In this document: positions 10,414 to 28,136 of the stretch, piece after piece
How positions within the stretch are numbered: position 1 is the first letter of the stretch
Layout: each line of letters opens with the position of its first letter
Origin: Chloroflexota bacterium
GTDB taxonomy: Bacteria; Chloroflexota; Limnocylindria; Limnocylindrales; CSP1-4
Assembly: GCA_021786385.1 (NCBI GenBank)
Contig: JAJYNJ010000054.1
Location: 1-64,000, forward strand
Length of the DNA: 64,000 nt
Direction: 5' to 3'
Made by a program: the position numbers and the translations under genes
The notes under the pieces: generated by a model
What the model was told of the DNA's origin: nothing
Seen by the model: the letters and a program-made list of their open reading frames with translations, nothing else
The model's database searches: none

Positions 10414-11826
10414 ATGACGCTGCGCTTGACCAATACCTTGACGGGGCGGCCCGAGCCGTTCGTGCCGTTCGTGCCCGGCCATGTCGGCATGTACACGTGC
10501 GGTCCGACCGTGTACGCACCTGCGCACGTGGGTAACTTCCGGAGCTTCCTGTTCGCGGACCTGCTGCGTCGCTATCTCGCCTGGCTGGGGTTCGACGTGA
10601 CATGGGTGATGAACATCACCGACGTCGACGACAAGATCATCCGCGATGCCCGGCGGGAGGGCGTGCCGATCCGCTCGCTGTCCGAGCGCTACGCGGCGGT
10701 CTTCCTCGACGATGCCCGTCGGCTGCGCATGACGCCGCCGGACGTGATGCCGCGCGCGACGGAGCACATCCCGGAGATGGTGACGCTGATCGAGCAGCTG
10801 CTCGCGAAGGGCCACGCGTACCGGACCGACGACGGTTCGATCTTCTTTCGGATCGCGAGCTGGCCGGCCTACGGTCGACTGGCCCGCTTGGACCCGACCC
10901 GGCAGCGGGTCGGCGAGCGCGTCGAGTCCGACGAATACGACAAAGACGACGTCCGCGACTTTGCGCTCTGGAAGGGCCCTCGGGAAGGCGAGCCGAGGTG
11001 GGAGACCGCCATCGGGCCCGGCCGACCGGGCTGGCACATCGAGTGCTCCGCGATGAGCATGCGGTACCTCGGGCCAACGTTCGATATCCACACCGGCGGG
11101 GTCGACCTGATCTTTCCGCACCACGAGGACGAGATTGCACAATCCGAGGCCGCAACCGGCCGGCAGTTCGTCCGAACCTGGCTCCACTGCGCCCACCTGC
11201 AGATGGGCGGCGAGAAGATGGCCAAGCGGACGGGCAACATCGAGCGGCCGGCCGACGTCTACGCGCGCGGCTACTCGCCCCGGGCGTTGCGCTATGCGTT
11301 GATCGCGGCGCATTACCGGGCGCCCCTCGAGTTCGGCGAGGAGTCGATGCGCGCGGCGGCGGCGGCGGTCGACCGGCTGGCCACCGCGCTGGCGGCGCTC
11401 GACACGTACCGCAAGGACGGACCGGGTGATCCCGCGCTGCCGGCGTTGCTCGAGGAAGCGCGGACCAGGTTCACCGCGGCGCTCGACGACGACCTCAATA
11501 TCTCCCCGGCGTTGGCCGCGGTCTTCGACCTCGTGCGCGAGCTGAACCGCCGCGTCGACGCGCGCGCGCTCTCGACCGCCGACGCGTCCTCCGCGGCCGC
11601 CTTCCTGCGCGACCTGGACCGCGTGCTCGGGGTGATGGAGGAGGAGCCGGAGCAGCTGGAACCGGAACTGGCGCGTCTCCTCGAGGAGCGTGCTGCCGCC
11701 CGCGCTCGCCGCGACTGGGCGACCTCGGACCGGCTGCGCGACGAACTGGCCGATCGGGGGGTGCTGATCGACGACACGAAGGACGGGCAGCGCTGGCGCC
11801 GGGCTGCCGAGGCGCGACGTGGCTGA
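10414..11826 (+). CDS. cysS: Cysteinyl-tRNA synthetase
   Basis: Class I aminoacyl-tRNA synthetase charging tRNA-Cys. About 470 residues. The N-terminal MYTCGPTVY carries the zinc-ligand Cys that binds the substrate cysteine. The HIGH motif is HVGN, and the KMSKS loop reads KMAKRTGN. GWHIECSAM and HHEDEIAQSE, which complete the zinc site, are present. The ATG at 10414 has GGTGAG 4 bases upstream; in-frame TTG 10402 and GTG 10405 are alternatives. The gene follows ispDF by 13 bases. gltX and cysE, which lie here in Bacillus, are absent. Its 3' end overlaps rlmB by 8 bases. Confidence 0.96.
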   Translation: MTLRLTNTLTGRPEPFVPFVPGHVGMYTCGPTVYAPAHVGNFRSFLFADLLRRYLAWLGFDVTWVMNITDVDDKIIRDARREGVPIRSLSERYAAVFLDDARRLRMTPPDVMPRATEHIPEMVTLIEQLLAKGHAYRTDDGSIFFRIASWPAYGRLARLDPTRQRVGERVESDEYDKDDVRDFALWKGPREGEPRWETAIGPGRPGWHIECSAMSMRYLGPTFDIHTGGVDLIFPHHEDEIAQSEAATGRQFVRTWLHCAHLQMGGEKMAKRTGNIERPADVYARGYSPRALRYALIAAHYRAPLEFGEESMRAAAAAVDRLATALAALDTYRKDGPGDPALPALLEEARTRFTAALDDDLNISPALAAVFDLVRELNRRVDARALSTADASSAAAFLRDLDRVLGVMEEEPEQLEPELARLLEERAAARARRDWATSDRLRDELADRGVLIDDTKDGQRWRRAAEARRG

Positions 11827-13285
11827 TCGGAGCGGCGGAGGCGCGGGCCGCAACGGTCGGCACGGGCCGCCGGGCGGCGCTGGCGAGCACGGAGGGAAAG
11901 GTCGGCACGGGCCGCCGGGCGGCGCTGGGCAACACGGTGAGGGTGGGGGGCCCGCCGGCGGGCCGGGTGGACCGGATCGACAGCCGCAGCGCGGAGGGAA
12001 CCCGGGGTCGGGCCCGCGGGGTCGCCCAGGCGGCCGTGCACCATCCGGCGGCCGTGCACCATCCGGCGGCCGTGCACCATGGGGCTGGGAGCCTCCCGAT
12101 CGTCGAGCGTGGCCGCCGCCCTCGGGTGGCCGCGAGTCCCTGCAACGCGGCCCGGCCGCGCGACCGGGCGCTGGGCGCCCGCCACGGCCGTGGGAACGCC
12201 CCAGCCTTGCCGAAGGGCCCCGGGGGAGGGGTGCCGCACCGCGCGGGCCGTCCTCGATGCCGGGCCGCGGCGGGGGGCCGGTGGTGGAGGGCGTCGCCGC
12301 GCCTCGATCCGTGCCGGCGCAGCTCCGCCCCGGGGAAGGTGAGCGGCTCGTTGGCCCGGCCGAGGAGCTCGTCGCTGGGCGGCGACCGGTCGAGGAGGCG
12401 TTCGCTGCCCGCCGGCCTGCGCACCGGCTCCTCGTGGTGCCGCAACGCCGCGGGGCACTCGAAGCGCTCGTGCTCCACGCGGCCAGACTGCGCATCCCCG
12501 TCGTCGAGGTAGCGGGCGGGACGCTGACGGCGCTGGCGGGCTTCGACGGACACCAGGGAGTGGCGCTCGTGGTCGGGCCGCGGCGCTGGGCCTCGCTCGA
12601 CGACGTGCTGGCGCGCGCGGTTGCCCGTTCCGAGCCGCCCTTTGTGTTGGTGCTCGACTCGCTCGAGGACCCGCAGAATCTGGGGACCCTGCTGCGCAGC
12701 GCGGATGCCTGTGGCGTCCACGGCGTGATCTTCCCGACGCGCAACGCGGCGCCGCTGACCCCAGCCGCGATCAAGGCGTCCGCGGGCGCGGTCGAACACC
12801 TGCTGCTGGTCCCGGTGGACGACCTTCCGGGCGCTCTGGCCGATCTGCGTGCGCGGGGGCTGCACCTCGTGGGGGCCGACGCGGACGCGCCGCTTTCGTA
12901 CCGCGACGCCGATCTGCGGGGCCCGCTCGCGCTCGTCGTCGGCAGCGAAGGGAAGGGGATGACCGGGCCGGTGCGCCGACGCCTCGAATTGGCGGTGCGG
13001 ATCCCGATGCGGGGTCACGTCGGGTCGCTCAACGCCGCCGTGGCCGGGTCGGTGCTGCTCTTCGAGGCCGCCGCGCAGCGGCCCGTCCCGCGACCACTCG
13101 CGGCAGCACCGCCCGTCCTGTCGCCGGAGGGCCCACCCGCGGACGAGCGGCGCGACGCCGGTGACGAGGGATCACGCGACGACGCGCGGCCGCGCCCCGC
13201 AGCGGCACCGCCGGAACCACCGAGCCGCGCAGCGGATCGATCGGTTGAGCCCGACCCGGGCGACCTGCTGCTGCCGGACCGGTGA
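11819..13285 (+). CDS. rlmB: 23S rRNA 2'-O-methyltransferase, TrmH/RlmB family
   Basis: SPOUT methyltransferase of the SpoU family. The substrate is probably 23S rRNA by analogy with RlmB, but the exact position cannot be read from sequence. The catalytic domain covers about residues 180-420 and shows the three SpoU motifs: DSLEDPQNLGTLLRSADACG, VVGSEGKGM, and IPMRGHVGSLNAAVAGSVLL. A substrate-binding N-domain precedes it (RRPVEEAFAARRPAHRLLVV). The first 150 or so residues are Gly/Pro/Arg-rich low complexity with internal repeats, and a charged tail of about 60 residues follows the catalytic domain. A GTG start overlaps cysS by 8 bases. The gene order cysS-rlmB is as in Bacillus, without mrnC between them. 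Confidence 0.9.
   Translation: MADRSGGGAGRNGRHGPPGGAGEHGGKGRHGPPGGAGQHGEGGGPAGGPGGPDRQPQRGGNPGSGPRGRPGGRAPSGGRAPSGGRAPWGWEPPDRRAWPPPSGGRESLQRGPAARPGAGRPPRPWERPSLAEGPRGRGAAPRGPSSMPGRGGGPVVEGVAAPRSVPAQLRPGEGERLVGPAEELVAGRRPVEEAFAARRPAHRLLVVPQRRGALEALVLHAARLRIPVVEVAGGTLTALAGFDGHQGVALVVGPRRWASLDDVLARAVARSEPPFVLVLDSLEDPQNLGTLLRSADACGVHGVIFPTRNAAPLTPAAIKASAGAVEHLLLVPVDDLPGALADLRARGLHLVGADADAPLSYRDADLRGPLALVVGSEGKGMTGPVRRRLELAVRIPMRGHVGSLNAAVAGSVLLFEAAAQRPVPRPLAAAPPVLSPEGPPADERRDAGDEGSRDDARPRPAAAPPEPPSRAADRSVEPDPGDLLLPDR
11855..12080 (+). repeat. Short repeats in the 5' end of rlmB
   Basis: Two copies of a 29-bp unit beginning GGTCGGCACGGGCC lie at 11855-11883 and 11900-11928. An 18-bp unit GGCGGCCGTGCACCATCC is repeated nearly three times at 12029-12080. 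Both encode Gly/Pro/Arg-rich repeats. They are in-frame coding repeats, not a CRISPR array. Confidence 0.9.
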
Positions 13286-13380
13286 CGCCGCAGATGGGAG
13301 GGCTGAACCGCCGGATGCGCGAGCGGTGGCGGGCGAGCGGCGTCACGAACGGGGCCTCGGCAGGGCGACGCGGTGTATGC

Positions 13381-13444
13381 TTGACCCTCTCCGGCGGCCG
13401 CCGGTACCATACGCGTTGCGGGCGGAGCCTTCCTGCGGTAGATT
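13381..13444 (+). promoter_or_regulatory. Tandem promoters of the tRNA-tuf operon
   Basis: Two promoter-like pairs are seen. The first is TTGACC (13381-13386), 18 bases, TACCAT (13405-13410). The second is TTGCGG (13416-13421), 17 bases, TAGATT (13439-13444). The second would start transcription about 6 bases before tRNA-Thr. Confidence 0.6.
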
Positions 13445-13456
13445 CCTGCCTCGCGT

Positions 13457-13532
13457 GCCGACGTAGCTCAATTGGCAGAGCGGCGGTTTTGTAAACCGCG
13501 GGTTCCGGGTTCGAGTCCCGTCGTCGGCTCCA
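13457..13532 (+). tRNA. tRNA-Thr (TGT)
   Basis: A 76-nt cloverleaf with acceptor GCCGACG/CGTCGGC, discriminator T, and encoded CCA. The anticodon loop is TTTGTAA with anticodon TGT. The T-loop TTCGAGT is standard. Confidence 0.97.
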
Positions 13533-13601
13533 TTCGAAGAGGAGCACTGCGTTCGACCTCTTCACCACGCCGGGGAAGCTCCCGGGAACGCAGTCGACCG
13601 T

Positions 13602-13686
13602 GGGTAGGTTGAGCAGGTGGTGAGCTCAGCTGACTGTAAATCAGCCGCCTTCGGCTGTAGAGGTTCGATTCCTCTCCTGCCCACCA
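13602..13686 (+). tRNA. tRNA-Tyr (GTA)
   Basis: An 85-nt class II tRNA with a long variable arm (around CGCCTTCGGCTG). The acceptor GGGTAGG/CCTGCCC has one G-T pair, with discriminator A and encoded CCA. The anticodon loop is CTGTAAA, anticodon GTA. Confidence 0.97.
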
Positions 13687-13702
13687 GCCATTCTCCCTGC
13701 GG

Positions 13703-13778
13703 GCCCACATAGCTCAGTCGGCAGAGCACTTCCTTGGTAAGGAAGAGGTCATCGGTTCAAATCCGATTGTGGGCTCCA
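13703..13778 (+). tRNA. tRNA-Thr (GGT)
   Basis: A 76-nt cloverleaf with acceptor GCCCACA/TGTGGGC, discriminator T, and encoded CCA. The anticodon stem-loop is CTTCC-TTGGTAA-GGAAG, anticodon GGT. It lies 51 bases before the first tuf gene. Confidence 0.97.
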
Positions 13779-13829
13779 GCCCCATTCTGAGCGGATCGGT
13801 CCGCAACCTGAGGAGTCGATAGCGCCGCG

Positions 13830-15026
<1,197 letters not shown>

Positions 15027-15029
15027 GGC

Positions 15030-15194
15030 ATGGCGAAGGTTGAGAACCGGCCGGTCATCCAGCTCGCCTGCACGGAGTGCAAGGAGCGCACGTACACGAC
15101 CGAGAAGAACAAGAAGAACGACCCGGGGCGCATCGAGCTCCGCAAGTACTGCCCGCGCTGCCGGCGGCACACGCTGCACCGCGAGGCGAAATAG
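15030..15194 (+). CDS. rpmG: 50S ribosomal protein L33, zinc form
   Basis: A 54-residue protein of the large subunit. Two CxxC pairs (CTEC and CPRC) form the zinc-binding ribbon, so this is the Cys-containing form of L33. [11 protein letters not shown] is the family signature. The ATG is 3 bases after the tuf stop. The first three codons are shared with rpsJ downstream of the other tuf copy, because the identical tract runs past tuf. The order tuf-rpmG-tRNA-Trp-secE-nusG is widespread in bacteria. Confidence 0.95.
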   Translation: MAKVENRPVIQLACTECKERTYTTEKNKKNDPGRIELRKYCPRCRRHTLHREAK

Positions 15195-15206
15195 GGGGAT
15201 CGGCAC

Positions 15207-15282
15207 AGGCGCGTAGCTCAATTGGTAGAGCTCTGGTCTCCAAAACCAGTGGTTGTCGGTTCGAGTCCGGCCGCGCCTGCCA
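15207..15282 (+). tRNA. tRNA-Trp (CCA)
   Basis: A 76-nt cloverleaf with acceptor AGGCGCG/CGCGCCT, discriminator G and encoded CCA. The anticodon stem-loop CTGGT-CTCCAAA-ACCAG gives anticodon CCA. It lies between rpmG and secE. Confidence 0.97.
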
Positions 15283-15317
15283 CGTTCGCCCAGAGATCGA
15301 GAGGGACATTGCCGCCC

Positions 15318-15500
15318 GTGGACCGCATCCGACGCTTCATCGACGAAGCGTGGTCCGAATTGAAGAAAGTCACCTGGCCGACGCGCGAGCAGACACGCAA
15401 CCTCACCGTGCTCGTGTTGGTGATCAGCGCCGCGATCGGCCTCTACATCACCGTGTTCGACGTCCTGTTCGCGCAGGTCGTCCAGTTCCTGACCGCGTGA
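15318..15500 (+). CDS. secE: Preprotein translocase subunit SecE
   Basis: Small clamp subunit of the SecYEG channel in the cytoplasmic membrane. About 60 residues: an amphipathic N-terminal part with the conserved [13 protein letters not shown], then one membrane helix (about 31-52, [20 protein letters not shown]). This is the short, single-helix SecE. The GTG at 15318 is the likely start; TTG at 15309 is in frame but has almost no spacing to the GAGAGGGA site. It follows tRNA-Trp and is 2 bases before nusG. Confidence 0.93.
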   Translation: MDRIRRFIDEAWSELKKVTWPTREQTRNLTVLVLVISAAIGLYITVFDVLFAQVVQFLTA

Positions 15501-15502
15501 CC

Positions 15503-16072
15503 ATGTCCGGCTCCGACGCGCCCGTCCGTCCCGAGAAACACTGGTACGTGATCCACACGTACTCGGGCTACGAGAACAAAGTGAAAGCCAACCTCGAGCA
15601 CCGCATCGAGTCGATGGGCATGGAGGATCGGATCTTCCAAGTGCTCGTCCCGATGGAGGACGAGATCGAGATTCGTCAGGGGCAGCGCCACACGGTCCAG
15701 AAGAAGGTCTATCCGGGCTACGTCCTAGTGGAGATGATCCTCGACCCCGAGTCCTGGTTCGTGGTCCGCAACACGCCCGGCGTGACGAGCTTCGTGGGGG
15801 GCGGCAACATCCCGGGGACTCGCAGCGAACCCGTCCCCCTCGCCGAGCACGAGGTCAAACAGATCCTGCGGCAGATGGGCGTGGAGGCGCCCAAGTACCG
15901 CGTCGCATTCACCAAGGGCCAGAGCGTGCGCGTCACGGACGGCCCCTTCGCCGAGTTCATCGGGACGGTGGACGAGGTCAACCCCGAGCGGAACAAGGTC
16001 AAGGTGCTCGTGAGCATCTTCGGCCGCGAGACGCCGGTCGAGCTCGACTTCCTCCAAGTCGAGAAGCTCTAA
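15503..16072 (+). CDS. nusG: Transcription termination/antitermination factor NusG
   Basis: Binds RNA polymerase and couples transcription to Rho and the ribosome. The 189 residues carry the NGN domain ([20 protein letters not shown], then [10 protein letters not shown] near residue 70 and [10 protein letters not shown]) and a C-terminal KOW domain ([21 protein letters not shown]). The ATG at 15503 is chosen because the family starts a few residues before WYV; a longer open frame upstream runs through secE and the tRNA. The secE-nusG pair is followed by rplK and rplA as in most bacteria. Confidence 0.97.
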   Translation: MSGSDAPVRPEKHWYVIHTYSGYENKVKANLEHRIESMGMEDRIFQVLVPMEDEIEIRQGQRHTVQKKVYPGYVLVEMILDPESWFVVRNTPGVTSFVGGGNIPGTRSEPVPLAEHEVKQILRQMGVEAPKYRVAFTKGQSVRVTDGPFAEFIGTVDEVNPERNKVKVLVSIFGRETPVELDFLQVEKL

Positions 16073-16090
16073 CCGAGAGGCAGCGAGTCC

Positions 16091-16513
16091 GTGGCCAAGA
16101 AGATCCGAGTCGTGCTGACCCTGCAGCTGCCCGCCGGCAAGGCGACGCCTGCGCCGCCGGTGGGGACGGCGCTCGGCCCGCACATCAACGTGGTCGAATT
16201 CTGCAAGTCCTACAACGAGAAGACGGCTGGCCAGGTCGGGCAGGTCATCCCGGCGCAGATCACGGTCTACGAGGACCGCTCCTTCACGTTCGTCCTCAAG
16301 ACGCCGCCCGCCGCCAACCTGCTGCGTAAGGCCGCCGGCATCGAGCATGGCTCGGCCACGCCGGGGCGAACCCCGGCCGGTACGGTGACGCGGGCCCAGG
16401 TCCGGGAGATCGCGCAGACCAAGTTGGTCGACCTCAACGCCAGCGACCTCGACGCGGCGACCCGCATGATCGAGGGGACGGCGCGCTCGATGGGCATCGA
16501 GGTCGTCGACTAG
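16091..16513 (+). CDS. rplK: 50S ribosomal protein L11
   Basis: Part of the GTPase-associated centre, binding 23S rRNA with the L10-L12 stalk. The 140 residues match the usual length. The N-terminal domain holds [20 protein letters not shown], and the C-terminal RNA-binding domain ends in [12 protein letters not shown] start with a GAGAGGCAG site 10 or so bases upstream is used. It lies 18 bases after nusG, and rplA follows after 112 bases. Confidence 0.97.
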   Translation: MAKKIRVVLTLQLPAGKATPAPPVGTALGPHINVVEFCKSYNEKTAGQVGQVIPAQITVYEDRSFTFVLKTPPAANLLRKAAGIEHGSATPGRTPAGTVTRAQVREIAQTKLVDLNASDLDAATRMIEGTARSMGIEVVD

Positions 16514-16625
16514 CCGACACACGACGGCGCCTGGGTCCCGGCCGGAGACCCCGCGCGGAGTTGGATCCGGCCCGTCGACCCCGCGTCGAGAGGGGAGGCC
16601 GCGGAGGCGGCCGAGAAGGAGCGAG

Positions 16626-17336
16626 ATGGCACCGCACGGCAAGAAATACCTGGAGGCCGCCAAGCTCGTCGAGCGCGAGCGGCTGTACCCGCCGGCCGAG
16701 GCGGCCGCGCTGTTGAAGCAGACCTCGGTCGTGGCGTTCGATGCGACCGCCGAGGTCCACATCCGCCTTGGCGTCGACCCGCGCCACGCCGACCAGATGG
16801 TGCGCGGGACGGTCGTGCTGCCCCATGGAACCGGGCGCCAGGTGCGCGTCCTGGTCTTCGCCCAGGGCGAGAAGGCGCGTGAGGCGTCCGAGGCCGGGGC
16901 CGACATCGTCGGGGGCGAGGAGCTGGTCAAGAAGATCGAGTCGGGCTGGCTCGAGTTCGACGTTGCGCTTGCGACACCCGACATGATGGGCATGGTGGGG
17001 CGGCTCGGGAAGATCCTGGGCCGGCGCGGCCTGATGCCGAACCCGAAGTCGGGGACGATCACGTTCGACCTGGCACGCGCCATCCGCGAGGTCAAGGCGG
17101 GGCGCGTCGAGTTCAAGGTCGACAAGGGCGGGATCATCCACGCCCGTTTCGGCAAGACCTCGTTCCCCGAAGAGCAGCTCGTCGAGAACCTGGCCACGCT
17201 CGTCGACGCCGTGAACCGTGCCAAGCCCGCCGCGGCCAAGGGGCAGTACTTCCGCGGCCTCACGGTGGCCTCGACGATGGGGCCGGGGATCCGCGTCGAT
17301 GTGCCCGCGCTGCTGGCGGCGGCTGCCCAGGGGTAA
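16626..17336 (+). CDS. rplA: 50S ribosomal protein L1
   Basis: Builds the L1 stalk at the E-site and in many bacteria represses its own operon. The 236 residues are full length; the L1 signature lies around [20 protein letters not shown]. The ATG has GAAGGAGCG upstream. The 112 bases between rplK and rplA are very G+C-rich and could fold, but I cannot assign an L1 operator. Confidence 0.97.
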   Translation: MAPHGKKYLEAAKLVERERLYPPAEAAALLKQTSVVAFDATAEVHIRLGVDPRHADQMVRGTVVLPHGTGRQVRVLVFAQGEKAREASEAGADIVGGEELVKKIESGWLEFDVALATPDMMGMVGRLGKILGRRGLMPNPKSGTITFDLARAIREVKAGRVEFKVDKGGIIHARFGKTSFPEEQLVENLATLVDAVNRAKPAAAKGQYFRGLTVASTMGPGIRVDVPALLAAAAQG

Positions 17337-17424
17337 GCCGCGGCGCGCAGCCCGCGGGCCGCGGCATGGTGCGCTGGCCGACCACCGCGCACGATACGAG
17401 CGGCGCCGGCATCGCCGGGCGTCG

Positions 17425-17620
17425 CAGCCAATCGAAGACCGTTCCGCCGGAGACAGCGGGCGTCCGCCCCGAGAGGGGTGGCTGAAATCGTGGGACCTCC
17501 CGGGCCTCGGCCCGGGAACCTACGGGCACGCCGAGGCGAGCTCATCGTTCGGGTCCACTGCCCGGGCGCGTGCGCCCCTCGCGGAACGACGCAAGGGGCG
17601 CCTGGGTACCAGGCGTCCGA
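17425..17620 (+). promoter_or_regulatory. Ribosomal protein L10 leader (rplJL autoregulation)
   Basis: A 300-base gap separates rplA from rplJ. At about 17449-17475 it contains GGAGACAGCGGGCG and CCCCGAGAGG, resembling the conserved GAAGACAGnnGG...CCGAGG core I recall for the L10-binding kink-turn leader. Downstream are hairpins TCCCGGG-CCTCGG-CCCGGGA (17498-17517) and CGCCTGG-GTA-CCAGGCG (17599-17615); the latter sits just before the rplJ ribosome-binding site. In other bacteria L10(L12)4 binding here represses the operon. Bases 17337-17424 hold nothing I can name. Confidence 0.6.
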
Positions 17621-17636
17621 CAGGAAAGGAGGGCCC

Positions 17637-18173
17637 ATGCCCACCGAGGCCAAGCGGGCGACCGTGGCGGCGCTCACCGAGGCGTTCTCGGCGGCGTCGA
17701 CGTCGATCGTCACCGACTACCGAGGCCTCAGCGTTGCCGACCTGGCCGCCATCCGTCGCGCGCTGCGTCCGCAGGGCGTGACATACCGCGTCGTCAAGAA
17801 CCGCCTCGCGAAGATCGCCGCGGAGCAGGCGGGGAGGCCTGAGCTCGGGTCGCTCCTCGACGGGCCCAGCGCGATCGCGCTCGGCTCGGGCGACGAGGTC
17901 GCCGTGGCGCGGGCGCTGCTCGACGCGATCCGCCCCTACCGCAACCTGAAGGTGCGCGGGGCGGTGCTGCGGCAGCGGCGCATCGGTGCCGACGACGTGA
18001 CCCGGCTCGCCACGTTGCCCGGGCGCGAGCAGCTGCTGAGCCAGTTGGCCGGCGCCGTCGGTTCCCCGTTGACGACGTTGGCGAGCCTGCTCGCCGCGCC
18101 GCTGCGGAACCTGGGCTATGCCCTGCGGCAACTGCAGGAGCAGCGCGCCAGCGAAACGGGCGAGGCCGCCTGA
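17637..18173 (+). CDS. rplJ: 50S ribosomal protein L10
   Basis: Base of the ribosomal stalk; it binds 23S rRNA with its N-terminal domain and L12 dimers with its C-terminal helix. The 178 residues include the N-terminal [17 protein letters not shown] and [10 protein letters not shown], and end in an Ala/Leu/Gln-rich helix. The ATG at 17637 has GAAAGGAGG 6 or so bases upstream. It is preceded by a probable L10 leader and followed by rplL after 67 bases. Confidence 0.96.
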   Translation: MPTEAKRATVAALTEAFSAASTSIVTDYRGLSVADLAAIRRALRPQGVTYRVVKNRLAKIAAEQAGRPELGSLLDGPSAIALGSGDEVAVARALLDAIRPYRNLKVRGAVLRQRRIGADDVTRLATLPGREQLLSQLAGAVGSPLTTLASLLAAPLRNLGYALRQLQEQRASETGEAA

Positions 18174-18240
18174 CGGCGGTTCCGGCGCCCGATCCGGAAC
18201 GGACCAACTTCATCACGACACGAACGGAGCGTACGCACAG

Positions 18241-18630
18241 ATGGGACTGACCCAGGAGCAGATCCTCGAGGCGATCGACGGGATGACCGTCCTCGAGCTG
18301 TCGGAGTTCATCAAGAAGTTCGAGGAGCGCTACGGCGTGAGCGCCGCGGCGCCGGTGGCGGTGGCCGCCGCCCCGGCTGCCGGCGTCCCCGCGGCCCAGG
18401 CGGCCCCCGAAGAAGAGCAGACCGAGTTCACCGCGATCCTGAGCGCCGTCGGGCCGAACAAGATCCCGGTGATCAAGGTCGTGCGTGAGCTGACCGGCCT
18501 CGGCCTCAAGGAGGCCAAGGACCTGGTGGACAACGCGCCCAAGCCGGTCAAGGAGGCCGTCTCCCGCGAGGAGGCCGAGAAGATCAAGGCCGCCCTTGCC
18601 GAGCAGGGCGCGACCGTCGAGATCAAGTAG
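18241..18630 (+). CDS. rplL: 50S ribosomal protein L7/L12
   Basis: Stalk protein that recruits translation GTPases; present as dimers on L10. The 129 residues have the N-terminal dimerisation helices ([20 protein letters not shown]), an Ala/Pro-rich hinge (about 37-60), and the C-terminal factor-binding domain with [20 protein letters not shown]. Length is at the upper end of the family because of the hinge. Confidence 0.97.
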   Translation: MGLTQEQILEAIDGMTVLELSEFIKKFEERYGVSAAAPVAVAAAPAAGVPAAQAAPEEEQTEFTAILSAVGPNKIPVIKVVRELTGLGLKEAKDLVDNAPKPVKEAVSREEAEKIKAALAEQGATVEIK

Positions 18631-18671
18631 CCGGGCATGCCCCGCGGGCCGCGGGGGTCGGGCGAGCGGAC

Positions 18672-18694
18672 GCGGGGTCCCGGCGGGGCCCCGC
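18672..18694 (+). terminator. Hairpin between rplL and rpoB
   Basis: GCGGGG(T)CC-CGGCGG-GGCCCCGC forms an 8-bp stem with one bulge and is followed by TCTCTC rather than a U-run. It may end or attenuate the rplJL transcript before the separate rpoB promoter. Confidence 0.45.
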
Positions 18695-18727
18695 TCTCTC
18701 CGCGCTCGTGCGCTGCGGACCCGGTGT

Positions 18728-18755
18728 TTGACACGACCGCCGCGTGTGATATGCT
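18728..18755 (+). promoter_or_regulatory. rpoBC promoter
   Basis: TTGACA (18728-18733), 16 bases, TATGCT (18750-18755), with TGA directly before the -10 (extended -10). It is one of the best sigma-70-type matches in the window and lies 58 bases before the rpoB start. Confidence 0.8.
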
Positions 18756-18813
18756 AGGCCGTCTGTGAGCGCGGCCCCCCTGTCATCTCTTCTCCTCCGT
18801 CAAGGAGCGATTC

Positions 18814-22311
<3,498 letters not shown>

Positions 22312-22416
22312 GCACCCGCACACCACGCGGCGCCGGCCTTTCGGCCGGGGGCGGCGCCGCTCGCCGATGGTCCCGGATCGCGTCTCGGAGGGGCCCCCGA
22401 GACGCGGAGGAGAACG

Positions 22417-26976
<4,560 letters not shown>

Positions 26977-27056
26977 ACCGTGCGCCGGGCCGCCGTGCGG
27001 CCGGACCGGCGCGTCGACTCCCGTCTCGGCGGCCGTCGCCACGGTGCGCACGGGCG

Positions 27057-27077
27057 GGTCGGGCGTGTGGCCCGACC
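27057..27077 (+). terminator. Hairpin after rpoC
   Basis: GGTCGGGC-GTGTG-GCCCGACC, an 8-bp perfect stem, followed by GTTCGT without a clear U-run. It is the best candidate for the end of the rpoBC transcript before the glycan genes. Confidence 0.5.
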
Positions 27078-27135
27078 GTTCGTCGCGTGGTCCGGCCGCC
27101 GGCGGGGGCCCTTGCGGCAGGCACCACCACGTCGA

Positions 27136-27141
27136 TAGATT
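27136..27141 (+). promoter_or_regulatory. Putative -10 of the GH130 gene, near-leaderless
   Basis: TAGATT lies 9 bases before the ATG at 27151. There is no Shine-Dalgarno sequence in between, so the mRNA would have almost no leader. Confidence 0.4.
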
Positions 27142-27150
27142 CGCGAGCCA

Positions 27151-28122
27151 ATGGACTCGACGCCGAACCTCTTCACCCGTTGTCCGACCAACCCGATCAT
27201 CACGCCTGACGATCTCCCGTACCCGGTCAACACCGTCTTCAATCCGGGTGCGGCGGTGGTGGATGGCCAAACGGTCCTATTGATGCGCGTCGAGGACCGG
27301 CGGGGGATCTCGCACCTGACGGTCGCCCGCAGCCCGGACGGCGTCGGTGGGTGGGTCATCGACCCGCGCCCCGGCCTGCAGTCGGCGCCGCAGCGCCACC
27401 CCGAGGAGGTCTGGGGGATCGAGGATCCTCGTGTGACCTGGCTGCCCGAACGGCGACAATGGGCGATCGCCTACACGGCCTACAGCCGCCGGGGGCCGCT
27501 CGTCTCGCTCGCGGTGACGCCCGACTTCCGCACCTTCCAGCGGCTCGGACCGGCGATGCCCCCCGACGACAAAGATGCCGCGCTCTTCCCCCGCCGCTTC
27601 GGTGGGCGTTGGGTGTTGATCCACCGACCGATCCCGGTGCGCGGCGACGCGCACATCTGGATCTCCTATTCCCCGGACCTGCGCCACTGGGGCGATCACA
27701 CGCTGCTCCTGGAGGCGCGCGAGGGTGCCTGGTGGGACGCGGGCAAGGTCGGACTTGGTCCGCCACCCCTGGAGACACCCGAGGGCTGGCTCATCATGTA
27801 CCACGGGGTGCACGTCACCGCATCCGGGTCGCTCTACCGCTTGGGGCTGGCGCTCCTCGACCTCGACGACCCGCGGATCGTCCTGCACCGCAGCGACGAA
27901 TGGGTCTTCGGTCCGGCGCAGCCGTACGAGCGGATCGGCGATGTGGTCGGGGTCGTCTTCCCGTGCGGCTGGGTGCACGACCAGGTTTCAGACGAGCTGC
28001 GCGTCTACTACGGTGCCTCCGACACCGCGATCGGCCTCGCCACGGCCAAACTGCGCGAGGTGCTCGACTACGTGCGGAGCTGTCCGCGGCCGCAGCGCCG
28101 GCGCGCCTCCGACCGTCCCTGA
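27151..28122 (+). CDS. GH130-family beta-mannoside phosphorylase-like protein
   Basis: The 323 residues match the GH130 five-bladed propeller family, whose known members phosphorolyse beta-1,4- or beta-1,2-mannosides, or hydrolyse them. Visible family elements are NTVFNPGA near residue 30, EDPR (91-94), KDAALFP (141-147), WWDAGKVGLGPPP, GWLIMYHGV and YYGASD. The exact substrate and whether phosphate is the acceptor cannot be decided from sequence. It lies directly after rpoC, where Bacillus has a ribosomal L7Ae-like gene. It converges with a glycosyltransferase gene whose stop is 14 bases away, which suggests a shared glycan pathway. There is no signal peptide, so the protein is cytoplasmic. 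Confidence 0.85.
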   Translation: MDSTPNLFTRCPTNPIITPDDLPYPVNTVFNPGAAVVDGQTVLLMRVEDRRGISHLTVARSPDGVGGWVIDPRPGLQSAPQRHPEEVWGIEDPRVTWLPERRQWAIAYTAYSRRGPLVSLAVTPDFRTFQRLGPAMPPDDKDAALFPRRFGGRWVLIHRPIPVRGDAHIWISYSPDLRHWGDHTLLLEAREGAWWDAGKVGLGPPPLETPEGWLIMYHGVHVTASGSLYRLGLALLDLDDPRIVLHRSDEWVFGPAQPYERIGDVVGVVFPCGWVHDQVSDELRVYYGASDTAIGLATAKLREVLDYVRSCPRPQRRRASDRP

Positions 28123-28136
28123 GCCGGCTTCCGGCG

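Noticed and set aside
12029-12080. Short direct repeats resembling a CRISPR array
   Set aside because: Units are adjacent without spacers, in frame with rlmB, and encode Gly/Pro/Arg repeats.
15077-15502. N-terminal extension of NusG through tRNA-Trp and secE
   Set aside because: The frame is open by chance; the family N-terminus and the ATG at 15503 agree, and the upstream part overlaps a tRNA and secE.
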